A DNA stretch of 63,028 nt from Actinoplanes sp. DH11 (lineage in GTDB: Bacteria; Actinomycetota; Actinomycetes; Mycobacteriales; Micromonosporaceae). The notes below the pieces were generated by a model that was not told the origin of the DNA, made no database searches, and worked only from the letters and a program-made list of their open reading frames with translations. Positions within the stretch are counted from its first letter, which is position 1. Each line of letters starts with the position of its first letter. The stretch spans positions 1-63,028 of the forward strand of contig NZ_JAHWGU010000043.1 in NCBI RefSeq assembly GCF_020873875.1, read 5' to 3'. Of the stretch, positions 1 through 7,961 are shown in pieces. The translations under genes and the position numbers were made by a program.

Positions 1-30
1 CAAGCACCCTGTTGAGTTCTCAAAGAACAA
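1..30 (-). promoter_or_regulatory. boxA-like antitermination element in rRNA leader
   Basis: Read on the minus strand, this end of the window contains TGTTCTTTGAGAACTCAACA, which matches the boxA-type leader element found just upstream of 16S rRNA genes in actinobacteria. The rRNA operon itself would lie off the left edge, reading leftwards. The three tandem promoters to its right point the same way and support this reading. No mature 16S sequence is visible in the window. Confidence 0.8.
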
Positions 31-88
31 CCGCACACCATCAAAACGATCCGCAATCCGCGGCCCGTTTCCCCGGGGCACTCGTTCA

Positions 89-118
89 ACTTTACTCTCT
101 CGTTTTCCGCCCCGTCAA
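89..118 (-). promoter_or_regulatory. rRNA operon promoter, proximal (P1-like)
   Basis: On the minus strand TTGACG and TAAAGT are separated by 18 bp, a near-consensus vegetative sigma-70 promoter. It lies about 60 bp upstream of the boxA-like element, as expected for the promoter nearest the 16S gene. Confidence 0.75.
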
Positions 119-171
119 ATCCGCGTTCTCGGCGAATCCGATCGGCTTGGTCTCCGTTCGAGCCCCGCGAG

Positions 172-199
172 ACATTACACGACTTGGCGTCGTGATCAA
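172..199 (-). promoter_or_regulatory. rRNA operon promoter, middle
   Basis: On the minus strand TTGATC and TAATGT are separated by 16 bp. The spacer holds a perfect 6-bp inverted repeat (CACGAC/GTCGTG around TTGGC, positions 178-194), so a regulator might bind between the -35 and -10 boxes. Second of three tandem promoters facing the rRNA operon off the left edge. Confidence 0.6.
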
Positions 200-282
200 A
201 TCTCGGGGTTTGGCAGGACGGCCGCTCCGAGCCCCAACTTTCAGGTCTCGTTCGCTCGCCCGTTTCCCTGCCGGCTCGTAGA

Positions 283-311
283 ACTTTACCCGGTCCCCCT
301 CGCAACGCCAA
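283..311 (-). promoter_or_regulatory. rRNA operon promoter, distal
   Basis: On the minus strand TTGGCG and TAAAGT are separated by 17 bp. This is the farthest upstream of three tandem promoters aimed at the rRNA operon. Its -10 box is identical to that of the proximal promoter. Positions 312-465 hold no gene that I can support. Confidence 0.6.
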
Positions 312-465
312 ATCGCCCCCCTCCCTCATCCGTGACTGCTGTGATCGCTGAGTACGGGCGTGGAATCTGAGCAGAAATTGCATTGTCGGTATCCGCTTCA
401 CTACGCACCGTGCCACAGGAAAGCGATCTTGGGGCCGGGGCGGTGGCGAAGAGCAAAGGGCGAAG

Positions 466-582
466 AGCTGAGAGCTGAGGGCTGAGGGCTGAGGGCTGAG
501 GGCTGAGGGCTGAGGGCTGAGGGCTGAGGGCTGAAAGCCGAGGGCCGAGAGCCGAGGGCCGAGAGCCGAGAGCCGAGAGCCA
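466..582. repeat. 7-bp tandem repeat (GGGCTGA and variants)
   Basis: About eight near-perfect copies of GGGCTGA are followed by degenerate GAGAGCC/GAGGGCC copies. It lies between the rRNA operon promoters and the 3' end of the ATPase gene. Open frames across it are repeat artefacts. Similar short-period repeats occur at several other gene borders in this window. Confidence 0.9.
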
Positions 583-705
583 AGGCTCGGAACTGGGGAG
601 ACGAGGGTTGAGGGGCGGAGGGCGACGGCCAGGAGCGGAGGGGTGCGGACGGAGAGAGGCCGCGGAAAGAGCTTCGGCGGGACCGCGGGAGGGACCAGAG
701 CGGGG

Positions 706-1650
706 TCAGGCGGGGAAGCTGGCCCAGACGTGTTTGGCGGTGTTGGCGCGGTACCAGCCGACTTCGTGCGCGAACGTCCGGGCGAGCAGGAGGCCGAGGC
801 CGCCCTGGCCCAGGGGGCGCTCGACGTCGAATCGGGGTTCGCCCTCGGTGTCACGGTCCGACGCGTCGACGATGAGGAGGCCGCCCGCTTGGAGCAGCCG
901 TATCTCGGCCGGCGGCCGGCCATGTCGCAGAGCGTTCGTGGCGAGCTCGGTCGCCACCACCGCGATTCGCTCGGCGACGTCTTCCTCCTCCTCTTCGTCG
1001 CCCCCCGCAGAGGCGTCGCCCCCGGCAGAGGCGGAAGGAGAAGTCGGGGAGGCAAGGGCGGACGGCGAAGAGAGTGAGGCGAAGGAGGAGGAGGCGGCGG
1101 CGAAGACAGACTCGGAGGAAGACCCGGCAGAGGGCGCGTCCGAGGCCGACGCCAGCGGAGGCGGCGCAGCAGCAGGCGGCGCAGCAGCAGGCGACACACC
1201 TGAGGCCGGCGCCAAAGAGGGAGAGCCGGCAGAGGGAGGGGTCAGAGGTGGAGGCCCCACGGAAGCAGCACCAGGCCGAGGATTCGCAGCGGGAGGCTCC
1301 GCGGGAGAAGGCGCCGCGAGGGAGGACCCGGCTGGGGAAGGCGCTGCGGGGGTCGGCGGGGTGGGCTCGGCGGCCGGGAGCAGCGGGGAAGGCTCCGGGA
1401 TTTCCTCGGCGGGTGTTGCGGTGGGGAACAGATCTGCGGCGGGCGGCATCAGGGCGGCCACCTCGGCCTGCGAAGGCTGCAGGTCGAGGGAGGCGAAAGA
1501 GGGGGCGGGGGGAGACGCCGCCTCGCTCACTGCCTGGCGCAGCGCGGCTCGGAGGTGCCGCAAGCCGTGGTAGTCCTCGACCGTCCACCGGCCCAGCTCC
1601 ACGGCGCCGTCGTGCGGCGTCGAGGCGGGTAGTGCGGTCATGGCGTCCAT
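706..1650 (-). CDS. RsbW-like ATP-binding regulator with long low-complexity insertion
   Basis: Likely an anti-sigma-type serine kinase or ATP-binding regulator of the RsbW/SpoIIAB (HATPase_c) family acting in the cytoplasm. The C-terminal ~100 residues carry the family signs: an N-box around VVATELATNALRHG, a DASD segment and a G-box GQGGLGLLLAR. The N-terminal helix (ELGRWTVEDYHGLRHLRAAL) is separated from the N-box by about 190 residues rich in Pro, Ala, Ser and Glu; family members are usually 130-160 residues in total. I chose the ATG at 1650; an in-frame TTG at 1707 is possible. It lies downstream of a SigB/F-type sigma gene, its likely target, but a hairpin separates the two. Family call is firm; partner is inferred. 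Confidence 0.75.
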   Translation of the reverse strand: MDAMTALPASTPHDGAVELGRWTVEDYHGLRHLRAALRQAVSEAASPPAPSFASLDLQPSQAEVAALMPPAADLFPTATPAEEIPEPSPLLPAAEPTPPTPAAPSPAGSSLAAPSPAEPPAANPRPGAASVGPPPLTPPSAGSPSLAPASGVSPAAAPPAAAPPPLASASDAPSAGSSSESVFAAASSSFASLSSPSALASPTSPSASAGGDASAGGDEEEEEDVAERIAVVATELATNALRHGRPPAEIRLLQAGGLLIVDASDRDTEGEPRFDVERPLGQGGLGLLLARTFAHEVGWYRANTAKHVWASFPA

Positions 1651-1750
1651 CTTGCCTGCCGCGGCGGCTTTCGCACTGGGCCGACCAGTTCGCTTCTGAC
1701 CGGACAAAGGCGACCTGCCCCCGTAGAAGCGGACAAAACTAGGCCCCTGA

Positions 1751-1793
1751 AACGACGACGCCGGCCCGGGAATCCCGGGCCGGCAGCATCGTT
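1751..1793 (-). terminator. hairpin terminator after sigma factor gene
   Basis: A perfect 11-bp stem (GCCGGCCCGGG with its complement, loop AAT) centred at 1772, with a further 5 bp of outer pairing. It lies 15 bp past the sigma gene's stop codon on the minus strand. It has no long T-tract, which is usual for high-GC terminators. It would partly uncouple the sigma gene from the ATPase gene downstream. Confidence 0.7.
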
Positions 1794-1807
1794 ACCGGGG
1801 AGGGCAA

Positions 1808-2620
1808 TCAGATTGAGTCGGCGCTGAGCTGACCGCGGAGCTTGGTCAGTGCCTTGGTCAGCAGCCGGGAGACGTGCATCTGCGAGATCCCGATCTGGTC
1901 GGCGATCTGCGACTGGGTCAGGTTGCCGTAGAACCGCAGCGTCAGAATCTTCTGCTCACGCTCGTCGAGCATCGCCAGCGCCGGCCCGAGAGCCACCCGC
2001 GTCTCCGCGATCTCGTACTCGTGGTCCTCACCACCGAGGGTGTCACCCAGCTCGGTGTTGCCATCCGCCGAGATCGGCGTGGACAGACTCGTCGCGTTGT
2101 ACGCCCGAGCACCCTCCAGCCCCTCCAGGACCTCCTCCTCGGAGATACCCAGATGCGCCGCGATGTCCGGCACCGTCGGCGAGCGCCCCAGCGAATGCGT
2201 CAGCGTGCTGTTCGCCTCGGTGATCGCCAGCCGCAACTCCTGCAACCGCCGCGGCACCCGCACCGACCACGTCCGGTCCCGGAAATGCCGCTTGATCTCA
2301 CCGATGATCGTCGGAATCGCATACCCCGCGAAGTCGACCCCACGCTCCGGGTCGAACTTGTCCACCGCCTTGATCAAACCCACCGTCGCCGTCTGAATCA
2401 GATCATCGGTGGGCTCACCCCGCCCCGAATACCGGTGCGCCAGGTGACGAGCCAGCGGAAGCCAGGCCTCGATCGCCTTGTCGCGGAGCGAAGTGCGCGA
2501 CGGGTGTCCGGCCGGCATTGCTGCCAGGGCGGCGAGCAGTTCGGCTGCACTGTCCACCGGGGCCTCAGCGGCGGCGGCGGTCGACGGCTGCACCGCCGTC
2601 TTCGTCTCGGTCACGGTCAT
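1808..2620 (-). CDS. SigB/SigF-family RNA polymerase sigma factor
   Basis: Alternative sigma-70 factor (270 aa) of the SigB/SigF/SigG stress and sporulation type, with regions 2, 3 and 4 and no region 1.1. Region 2 covers about residues 55-130 (DLIQTATVGLIKAVDKFDP, then RTWSVRVPRRLQELR). Region 4 has an HTH at TQSQIADQIGISQMHVSRLL near the C-terminus. The ATG at 2620 has a good GGGAGG site, so I prefer it to the upstream in-frame start at 2719. The RsbW-like ATPase downstream is the natural candidate for its anti-sigma factor. A candidate promoter of the SigB/F type upstream (2800-2824) suggests autoregulation. Confidence 0.92.
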   Translation of the reverse strand: MTVTETKTAVQPSTAAAAEAPVDSAAELLAALAAMPAGHPSRTSLRDKAIEAWLPLARHLAHRYSGRGEPTDDLIQTATVGLIKAVDKFDPERGVDFAGYAIPTIIGEIKRHFRDRTWSVRVPRRLQELRLAITEANSTLTHSLGRSPTVPDIAAHLGISEEEVLEGLEGARAYNATSLSTPISADGNTELGDTLGGEDHEYEIAETRVALGPALAMLDEREQKILTLRFYGNLTQSQIADQIGISQMHVSRLLTKALTKLRGQLSADSI

Positions 2621-2799
2621 GTCGTGGTCCTCCCTGGCACCTTTACGGAGAGCCGGCCCGGTGAAGGGCCCGTGTTCGGTAAGGGCGTCCATTTCCTTCG
2701 AGCAGCGCAGGCTAAACACCGTCCGGACGCGCTTGTCCGTTCGGTTACGCCGACTCTATCTGACCGGTCCAGGGATGACTAGCCGAAAGTATGAGTCAT

Positions 2800-2824
2800 T
2801 TACCCACTCAAAGTGGTTCGAATC
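2800..2824 (-). promoter_or_regulatory. candidate SigB/F-type promoter upstream of sigma gene
   Basis: On the minus strand GATT, 15 bp and GGGTAA resemble the GTTT-N15-GGGTAA/T consensus of SigB/SigF factors. It lies 180 bp upstream of the sigma gene start. One mismatch in the -35 box. The rest of 2621-3001 shows no gene. Confidence 0.45.
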
Positions 2825-3001
2825 GGGTAAGAGACCGACAAGATCTCAGGCTTTCGAGACTCTGAGGACTACCCGGGCGGGTGATCAGCGGAACGCGCTG
2901 CGGCAGAGAGACAGCCGGCGGTGCGGGGCGGCAAAGGTCTGACGGTCCCAACGGAACAGGTCCGTGTGGTGCGGCGCCCGGCTGGCGCTACCGTGTAGCG
3001 G

Positions 3002-3667
3002 ATGCCACCTTCAGCCGATCTTCCCGGGTTTCTGGACAGCGTTGCCCCGATCCTGGACCGCTGGGGCTACCTCGCCATCGGCGGCGTGATCGGCGTGGAA
3101 AGTTTCGGCGTCCCCGCCCCCGGCCAGACGATCATGGTGGCGGCCTCGATCTATGCGGGCGCCGGCCGGATGAACATCTGGATCGTCGCGATCATCTCGT
3201 TCGTGGCTGCGGTGGTCGGCGACAACATCGGTTACTGGATCGGGCTCCGTGGCGGGCGCAAGGCTGTGCACCGCTGGGGCAAGTACATCTTCGTCACCCC
3301 GGAGCGGCTGGAACGCGCCGAGAAGTTCTTCGCCCGGCGCGGCAACCGGATCATCGTGGTGGCCCGCTTCATCGACGGCCTGCGGCAGCTCAACGGCGTG
3401 ATCGCCGGCATCACCAAGATGCCGTGGCGCACGTTCCTGCTCTACAACGCTATCGGCGCGGCCATCTGGGTCGGCTGGTGGTGCACGGTGGCGCACCTGC
3501 TCGGCACGCACATCGTCGAGATCATGGCGCACGCGCACAAGTACACCTGGGTGGCGGTCGTGGTCGTCGCGCTCGCCGTCGGGGCGTACGCCTTCTGGCA
3601 TTTCCGCTACCTGCGGCGGCGCCGCGCCAAGCACGCGGCCCCAGCCGTCGAAGAACCTCAGACCTGA
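3002..3667 (+). CDS. DedA-family integral membrane protein
   Basis: Member of the DedA/SNARE-associated (VTT domain) family, 221 aa, proposed undecaprenyl-phosphate or phospholipid flippases and membrane homeostasis proteins. Visible signs are the N-terminal amphipathic stretch, VESFGVPAPGQTIMVAAS, and the conserved ARFIDGLRQLNGVIAGITKM segment with the essential Arg residues, followed by two hydrophobic helices. The tail is Arg-rich and cytoplasmic. Start ATG at 3002; no strong ribosome site is visible. It is separated from the downstream SDR gene by a short direct-repeat block. Exact substrate cannot be told. Confidence 0.9.
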   Translation: MPPSADLPGFLDSVAPILDRWGYLAIGGVIGVESFGVPAPGQTIMVAASIYAGAGRMNIWIVAIISFVAAVVGDNIGYWIGLRGGRKAVHRWGKYIFVTPERLERAEKFFARRGNRIIVVARFIDGLRQLNGVIAGITKMPWRTFLLYNAIGAAIWVGWWCTVAHLLGTHIVEIMAHAHKYTWVAVVVVALAVGAYAFWHFRYLRRRRAKHAAPAVEEPQT

Positions 3668-3699
3668 GACCCGGCGGGCGTACGGCCGTCGGCCGCGAC

Positions 3700-3791
3700 C
3701 CGAGCACACAAAGAGCCCGAGCACACAAGGCCGAGCACACAAGCCCGAGTACACCAGCAAGCCCGAGCACACGACAGAGCCCGAGCACACG
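3700..3791. repeat. short direct repeats (CCCGAGCACACAAG-like)
   Basis: Six to seven loosely spaced copies of CGAGCACACAA with small variations, between the DedA stop and the SDR start. No function is evident. Confidence 0.75.
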
Positions 3792-3800
3792 GAAGAGCAG

Positions 3801-4643
3801 GTGGCGGAACTCGTGCAGCGGTTCACCTTCGCCGGGCGCACCTGCGTGATCACCGGGGCGGCCGGCGGGATCGGTGCGGCCCTGGCACTCGAGCTGGCCA
3901 GACGGCGGTCGGTGCTGGCGCTGGTGGACCGGGACGCAGCCGGGCTGGAACGGGTCGCCGGGATGGCCCGCGAGCTCGGGGCGACGGACGTCTCCGCGTA
4001 CACCCTCGATCTCAGCGATGGCGGCGACCGCCGCGACCTGGCCGCTCAGGTGCTGGCCCGCCATGGCCGTGCCGATCTTCTGGTGAACAACGCCGGGGTG
4101 ACGCTCACCGGGACGTTCGAGCAGAACAGCCTGGCCGACGTGGAGTGGCTGCTGGAGATCAACCTGCACGCGGTGATCCGGATGACGAAGGCGTTCCTGC
4201 CGCAGCTGCTGGACGGGCCCGGTTCGCACGTGGTGAACGTGTCGAGCCTGTTCGGGCTGCTCGCGCCGCCGGGACAGGTGGCGTACGCGACGAGCAAGTA
4301 CGCGGTGCGCGGCTTCACCGAGGCGCTGCGGCACGAGCTGGAACCGCGCGGCGTCGGGGTGACAGTGGTGCATCCCGGCGGGGTGCGCACCGGGATCGCG
4401 GCGAACGCGCGGGTCAGCGGCCTCGACCCGGACGGTGAGCAGGCCGCGCAGGCACGCCGGTTCGCGGAGGCGGCGCTGACCCTGCCGCCGGAGGAGGCAG
4501 CCCGGCAGATCGTGGCGGCGATCCAGTCCCGCCGGCCCCGACTGGTGATCACCCGGGCCGCGAAGGCCGGTGACTGGCTGGCCCGGATCACTCCGTCGCG
4601 GTACTGGCGGATCAGCGAGCTGGTGGCGCGGCGGTTGCGCTAG
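3801..4643 (+). CDS. Short-chain dehydrogenase/reductase
   Basis: Classical SDR of 280 aa using NAD(P)H. Cofactor motif TGAAGGIG is at residues ~18-25, NNAG at ~95, the catalytic Ser in VNVSSLFG and YATSK at ~154-158. The PGGVRTG segment follows. The ~25 residue C-terminal extension ends in basic residues. GTG start at 3801 with GAAGAG upstream. Its 3' end overlaps the convergent beta-propeller gene by 32 bp. Substrate not predictable. Confidence 0.9.
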   Translation: MAELVQRFTFAGRTCVITGAAGGIGAALALELARRRSVLALVDRDAAGLERVAGMARELGATDVSAYTLDLSDGGDRRDLAAQVLARHGRADLLVNNAGVTLTGTFEQNSLADVEWLLEINLHAVIRMTKAFLPQLLDGPGSHVVNVSSLFGLLAPPGQVAYATSKYAVRGFTEALRHELEPRGVGVTVVHPGGVRTGIAANARVSGLDPDGEQAAQARRFAEAALTLPPEEAARQIVAAIQSRRPRLVITRAAKAGDWLARITPSRYWRISELVARRLR

Positions 4644-5742
4644 ACGGCGTGAACCGGGCGAAACGCGACCTCGGTGCGCCGCCGACCGTGGTGAAGTCGC
4701 CGCCCGCGTCGATCGTGGCCGTGCGTGCGCCGACGCCCAGGACCCGTACCCCGATCACGCCGTTGGCCTGCGGCGCCCACGACGTGAGCCGGCCGGTTCC
4801 GGTGACCGCGGCCAGTTTCACCCGGCGTTCGGAACCGTCCAGGCAGGCGCCCTGCGGGCCGTTGCGCGGCGTCAGGCAGGCGCGGTCGAAGTGGCCGCCG
4901 ACGTAGGTCACGCCCTTGCGCGTCGCGATCGCGACCGCGTCACCGTCGAAGACCCGCTGCCAGCGCATCGAGCCGTCGAAGGTGTACGCCACCGCCCGGC
5001 CACCCTGTCCGCCGGTGGCCACGTACACCCCGTCGCCGTCCAGCGCGATCGCGTTCACCTCGGCGGCCACCTTCGGCCGGAACCTGCGGTTCAGCTCGCC
5101 CGTCGCGCCGCTCACCGCGGCCAGCCGCAGCGTGCCGCGCACCCCGTCCATCCGGTGGAAGGCGCCACCGAGGAACACCTGCCGCCCGGATGCGGCAAGG
5201 GTGCGCACCCGGTCGTCGGCCGAGGCACGCCAGCCGTTGTCGAGCCGGCCGGTGTCCAGGTCGAACGCCGCCAGGTTGCGGCGGTCGCGGCCGTTCACGG
5301 CGGTGAAGCTGCCGCCGAGGTAGAGACGGCCGTTGCCGACGGCCATCGCGTACGGGGTGCCGTCGACGGCGTGCCGGAACGGCGCCACGGTGCCGCTGAC
5401 CGGGCTGACCCGGGCGATCGCGTCCCGTTTCTTGCCGGCGACGACGTGGAAGTCCCCGGCGGCGTAGACCGCGTCGCCGGCGGTGGCGAGGGCACGTACC
5501 GTCCCGTCCGTGGCCGGTGCCCAGTTCAGCAGCTTGCCGGTACGCGAGTCGAACGCCGCCAGCCGCTGCCGGGGGAAGGTCCGACCGGCCCAGCTCGCCT
5601 TCGTGAACGACCCGCCCACGTAGACGGTGTCACCGCGGTACGCGACCGCGTGGACCGTGCCGTTGAAGGTGGGGGCGTCCCGGGTGCCGGCGGCCGGGAC
5701 CGGCGGGGAGAAGGCGAGCAGCAGGGCAGTCAGAAAACGCAC
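4612..5742 (-). CDS. Secreted beta-propeller protein
   Basis: Exported protein of 376 aa with an N-terminal signal peptide (MRFLTALLLAFSPPVPAAG) and repeated blade-like units built on VYVGGSFT / VYAAGDF / LYLGGSFT motifs spaced about 50 residues apart, as in delta-60 or PQQ-like beta-propellers. No catalytic site is visible; probably a binding or structural exoprotein. GTG start at 5742 with GGGAGGG about 10 bp upstream. Convergent with the SDR gene, with a 32-bp coding overlap. It follows the phosphodiesterase gene by only 6 bp, so both are probably cotranscribed. Confidence 0.8.
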   Translation of the reverse strand: MRFLTALLLAFSPPVPAAGTRDAPTFNGTVHAVAYRGDTVYVGGSFTKASWAGRTFPRQRLAAFDSRTGKLLNWAPATDGTVRALATAGDAVYAAGDFHVVAGKKRDAIARVSPVSGTVAPFRHAVDGTPYAMAVGNGRLYLGGSFTAVNGRDRRNLAAFDLDTGRLDNGWRASADDRVRTLAASGRQVFLGGAFHRMDGVRGTLRLAAVSGATGELNRRFRPKVAAEVNAIALDGDGVYVATGGQGGRAVAYTFDGSMRWQRVFDGDAVAIATRKGVTYVGGHFDRACLTPRNGPQGACLDGSERRVKLAAVTGTGRLTSWAPQANGVIGVRVLGVGARTATIDAGGDFTTVGGAPRSRFARFTPSSATAAPPAR

Positions 5743-5748
5743 ATTGCT

Positions 5749-7854
5749 CTAACCCTCCCGGCTCGGCGAAAGTCGCGCCGAGCGGGCCGGGCCGAGATCT
5801 CCGGCACGCAGCGGGTCCCCGGCGCCGAGCGCACCCGCGTCCGGTTTTCGCAGGCCCAGCATCACCAGCCACTCGACGAGCTGCCGGTGCACCGCGTCCG
5901 GGCCGTCCAGGTCACGGGCGATCGGCCAGCCGGACGGGTGGACCAGCATCGCGTCGGTCTGCCAGCCGCCGAGCCCGCCGTGCGAGCCGACGAGTTCCTC
6001 GAACGCGGCGACCTCGTGCGTCACCGGGTCGAAGGCACTGATCACCACGAGGTCGCCGACGTGGGCCGCGCTCTGGTGACGCAGCAGGTCGTGGCAGGCG
6101 GCCGGCCCGTACGGCAGGAGCGGGTCGATGCCGGTCACCACGCCGTCGCGCAACCGGTGGGAGCCGGCCGAACCGTACGCCACCGGGCCCTCGCCGGTCT
6201 GCACCACGACGATGCCGACACCCGGGTGCGCGGCGAGCCCGTCGACCAGCCGCGGGTACGCGTGATCGATCGCGGCCCGGTCCAGCCGGTGCGGGAACCG
6301 GGTCAGGTAGATCATCGACAGGTTGCCGGAGGAGACCACGAGCAGCGGGACGGCAGGCGGCGGGGTGTTCTCCGGCTCGGCCTTGCCCTCCTCCTCGGCC
6401 GGCATCCGCAGCCCGGCCGCGGAGTCCGCACCGGCGAGCCCGTCCACAACCTCGTCCAGGGTGGCGCCGTACCGCTGGCGGAACGTGGCGCCCTGGCTCT
6501 GCCCGTGATCGGAGAGGACCACCAAGTGGTACCGGCGGGCGGCCTCGGGCGTCAGGCGTTCCAGCACGCTGAGCATCGCGTCCAGGCTTTCCAGCTGACG
6601 CATCGACTCCGGCCGCGCCGGACCGGCGTGGTGCGCGACCTCGTCGTAGTCGACCAGGTCACAGTAGATCGCCGGGACACCGCGGGCCATCTGCTCGGCG
6701 ACGAGGGACACGTTGACGTCGCGCAGCAGCATCGAGGCCGGCCGCAGGGCCAGGAACGCGCCGGACCGGCTGACCCGGGGCTGCAGGTTGCGCCGCCGCT
6801 GCCGGCGGGCCTGGTGCAACTCGGTGAAGACCTCGGCGACACCGAGGACGAGGGCGCGGGTGAACCCGTACGGCGAGGCCATGAACGCCGCCCAGCCGCG
6901 CGCCGACCGGCCGGGCAGGGCGGCGTGGCTGACCGTGAGCAGGTTCGTCACGGCGTCACCGCTGAACGCGTTGCTGATGCTCACGCCGCCGTCCCGGAGC
7001 AGGCCGTTGCCGTCGCTGAGCCGCTCCTCGATGATCGCGGCGTCCCGCGGGCGGTTGGAGACCATGAGCTTGCCGGTCTCCTTCTCGTACCACCGGAAAC
7101 CGGGGATCTGCCGGCTCGCGCCGTGCAGGATGCCGGCCTGCGACGCCGGGGTGGTCGACGGCAGGCCGGTGTGCCACCGGCGCACCGAGTGGCTGCCGCT
7201 GCGCAGCCAATGCCCCAGGGTGGGCAGGTTGCCGGCGCGGACCGCCCAGTGCAGCACCGGCTCGGCGACCCCGTCCAGCTGCACCATCAGCAGGCCGGGC
7301 TCGGTGCCGGGACGCGGCCGGCGAAAGCTGAACAGCGGACCGCCGGCGCGGCGGCCGGCGCGGCGGCGGACACCGCGCATCAGCCGGCGAGCCTCCCGGA
7401 CGAACGTGTCGTCGCTGCCGCTGTCGGCCATCCAGTCCAGCAGGGCGGCCACCACGACGGCCAGGACCGCGGCCAGCACCAGGGTCGGGAAGCCGGAGAT
7501 CTGCTCGGCCGGGTCCAGCTCCAGGGCGATCACCATGACCGCGATCTGGGCGACCACGCCGAGCAGCATCGCACCCCAGCCGCCCAGCGCGGTGATGCCG
7601 AGCAGCAGCAGCGGGCGCAGCACCGCGCCGACCGCGGCCACCAGCACCACCAGGCCCAGGATGTCGAGGATGTCGGTGCTGGCCACCCCCGGCATCAGCC
7701 ACAATGTCAGGGTGAGCACCACGAACGTGGTGAGCGCGCTGCGCAGCACGGCGCGCATGCGGGTGACCACGCGCCGCCACGCGAACAGGGCGCGCAGGTC
7801 ACTGCGCCAGCCCGGGACGAACGGGTCCGGGTCGGTGTGCCGGCTCACTGCCAC
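5749..7854 (-). CDS. Membrane-anchored type I phosphodiesterase/nucleotide pyrophosphatase-like protein
   Basis: 701 aa protein. The first ~150 residues hold four hydrophobic helices resembling phage-holin-family-4 membrane domains. The rest is an alkaline-phosphatase-superfamily domain of the nucleotide pyrophosphatase/phosphodiesterase type. Metal-site residues are visible: MVQLDGVAEP (first Asp), LPSTTPASQAG (Thr nucleophile), VDYDEVAHHAG and VLSDHGQSQG. The catalytic domain probably sits on one face of the membrane and hydrolyses a phosphodiester or phosphonate bond; substrate unknown. GTG start at 7854 with GAAGG 8 bp upstream. First gene of a likely two-gene unit with the beta-propeller gene. 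Confidence 0.85.
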   Translation of the reverse strand: MAVSRHTDPDPFVPGWRSDLRALFAWRRVVTRMRAVLRSALTTFVVLTLTLWLMPGVASTDILDILGLVVLVAAVGAVLRPLLLLGITALGGWGAMLLGVVAQIAVMVIALELDPAEQISGFPTLVLAAVLAVVVAALLDWMADSGSDDTFVREARRLMRGVRRRAGRRAGGPLFSFRRPRPGTEPGLLMVQLDGVAEPVLHWAVRAGNLPTLGHWLRSGSHSVRRWHTGLPSTTPASQAGILHGASRQIPGFRWYEKETGKLMVSNRPRDAAIIEERLSDGNGLLRDGGVSISNAFSGDAVTNLLTVSHAALPGRSARGWAAFMASPYGFTRALVLGVAEVFTELHQARRQRRRNLQPRVSRSGAFLALRPASMLLRDVNVSLVAEQMARGVPAIYCDLVDYDEVAHHAGPARPESMRQLESLDAMLSVLERLTPEAARRYHLVVLSDHGQSQGATFRQRYGATLDEVVDGLAGADSAAGLRMPAEEEGKAEPENTPPPAVPLLVVSSGNLSMIYLTRFPHRLDRAAIDHAYPRLVDGLAAHPGVGIVVVQTGEGPVAYGSAGSHRLRDGVVTGIDPLLPYGPAACHDLLRHQSAAHVGDLVVISAFDPVTHEVAAFEELVGSHGGLGGWQTDAMLVHPSGWPIARDLDGPDAVHRQLVEWLVMLGLRKPDAGALGAGDPLRAGDLGPARSARLSPSREG

Positions 7855-7961
7855 GAATTGACCTTCGCACAGCCGCGCCGCCCTGGCCCCGCGACGTCGC
7901 GAAGGACACGTTCGAGTGGTTGAGGGGCGGTACCGGGTGTCCGGCGGCTAGCTTCGGGCCG

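Noticed and set aside
12..281. Open frame at the left edge on the plus strand
   Set aside because: It runs against three tandem rRNA promoters and the boxA-like element and has no ribosome site or recognisable domain.
4570..7923. A very long plus-strand open frame (about 1,100 codons)
   Set aside because: It lies antisense to the beta-propeller and phosphodiesterase genes, has Arg/Gly/Ala-rich shadow composition and no domain motifs. The minus-strand proteins carry clear family motifs.
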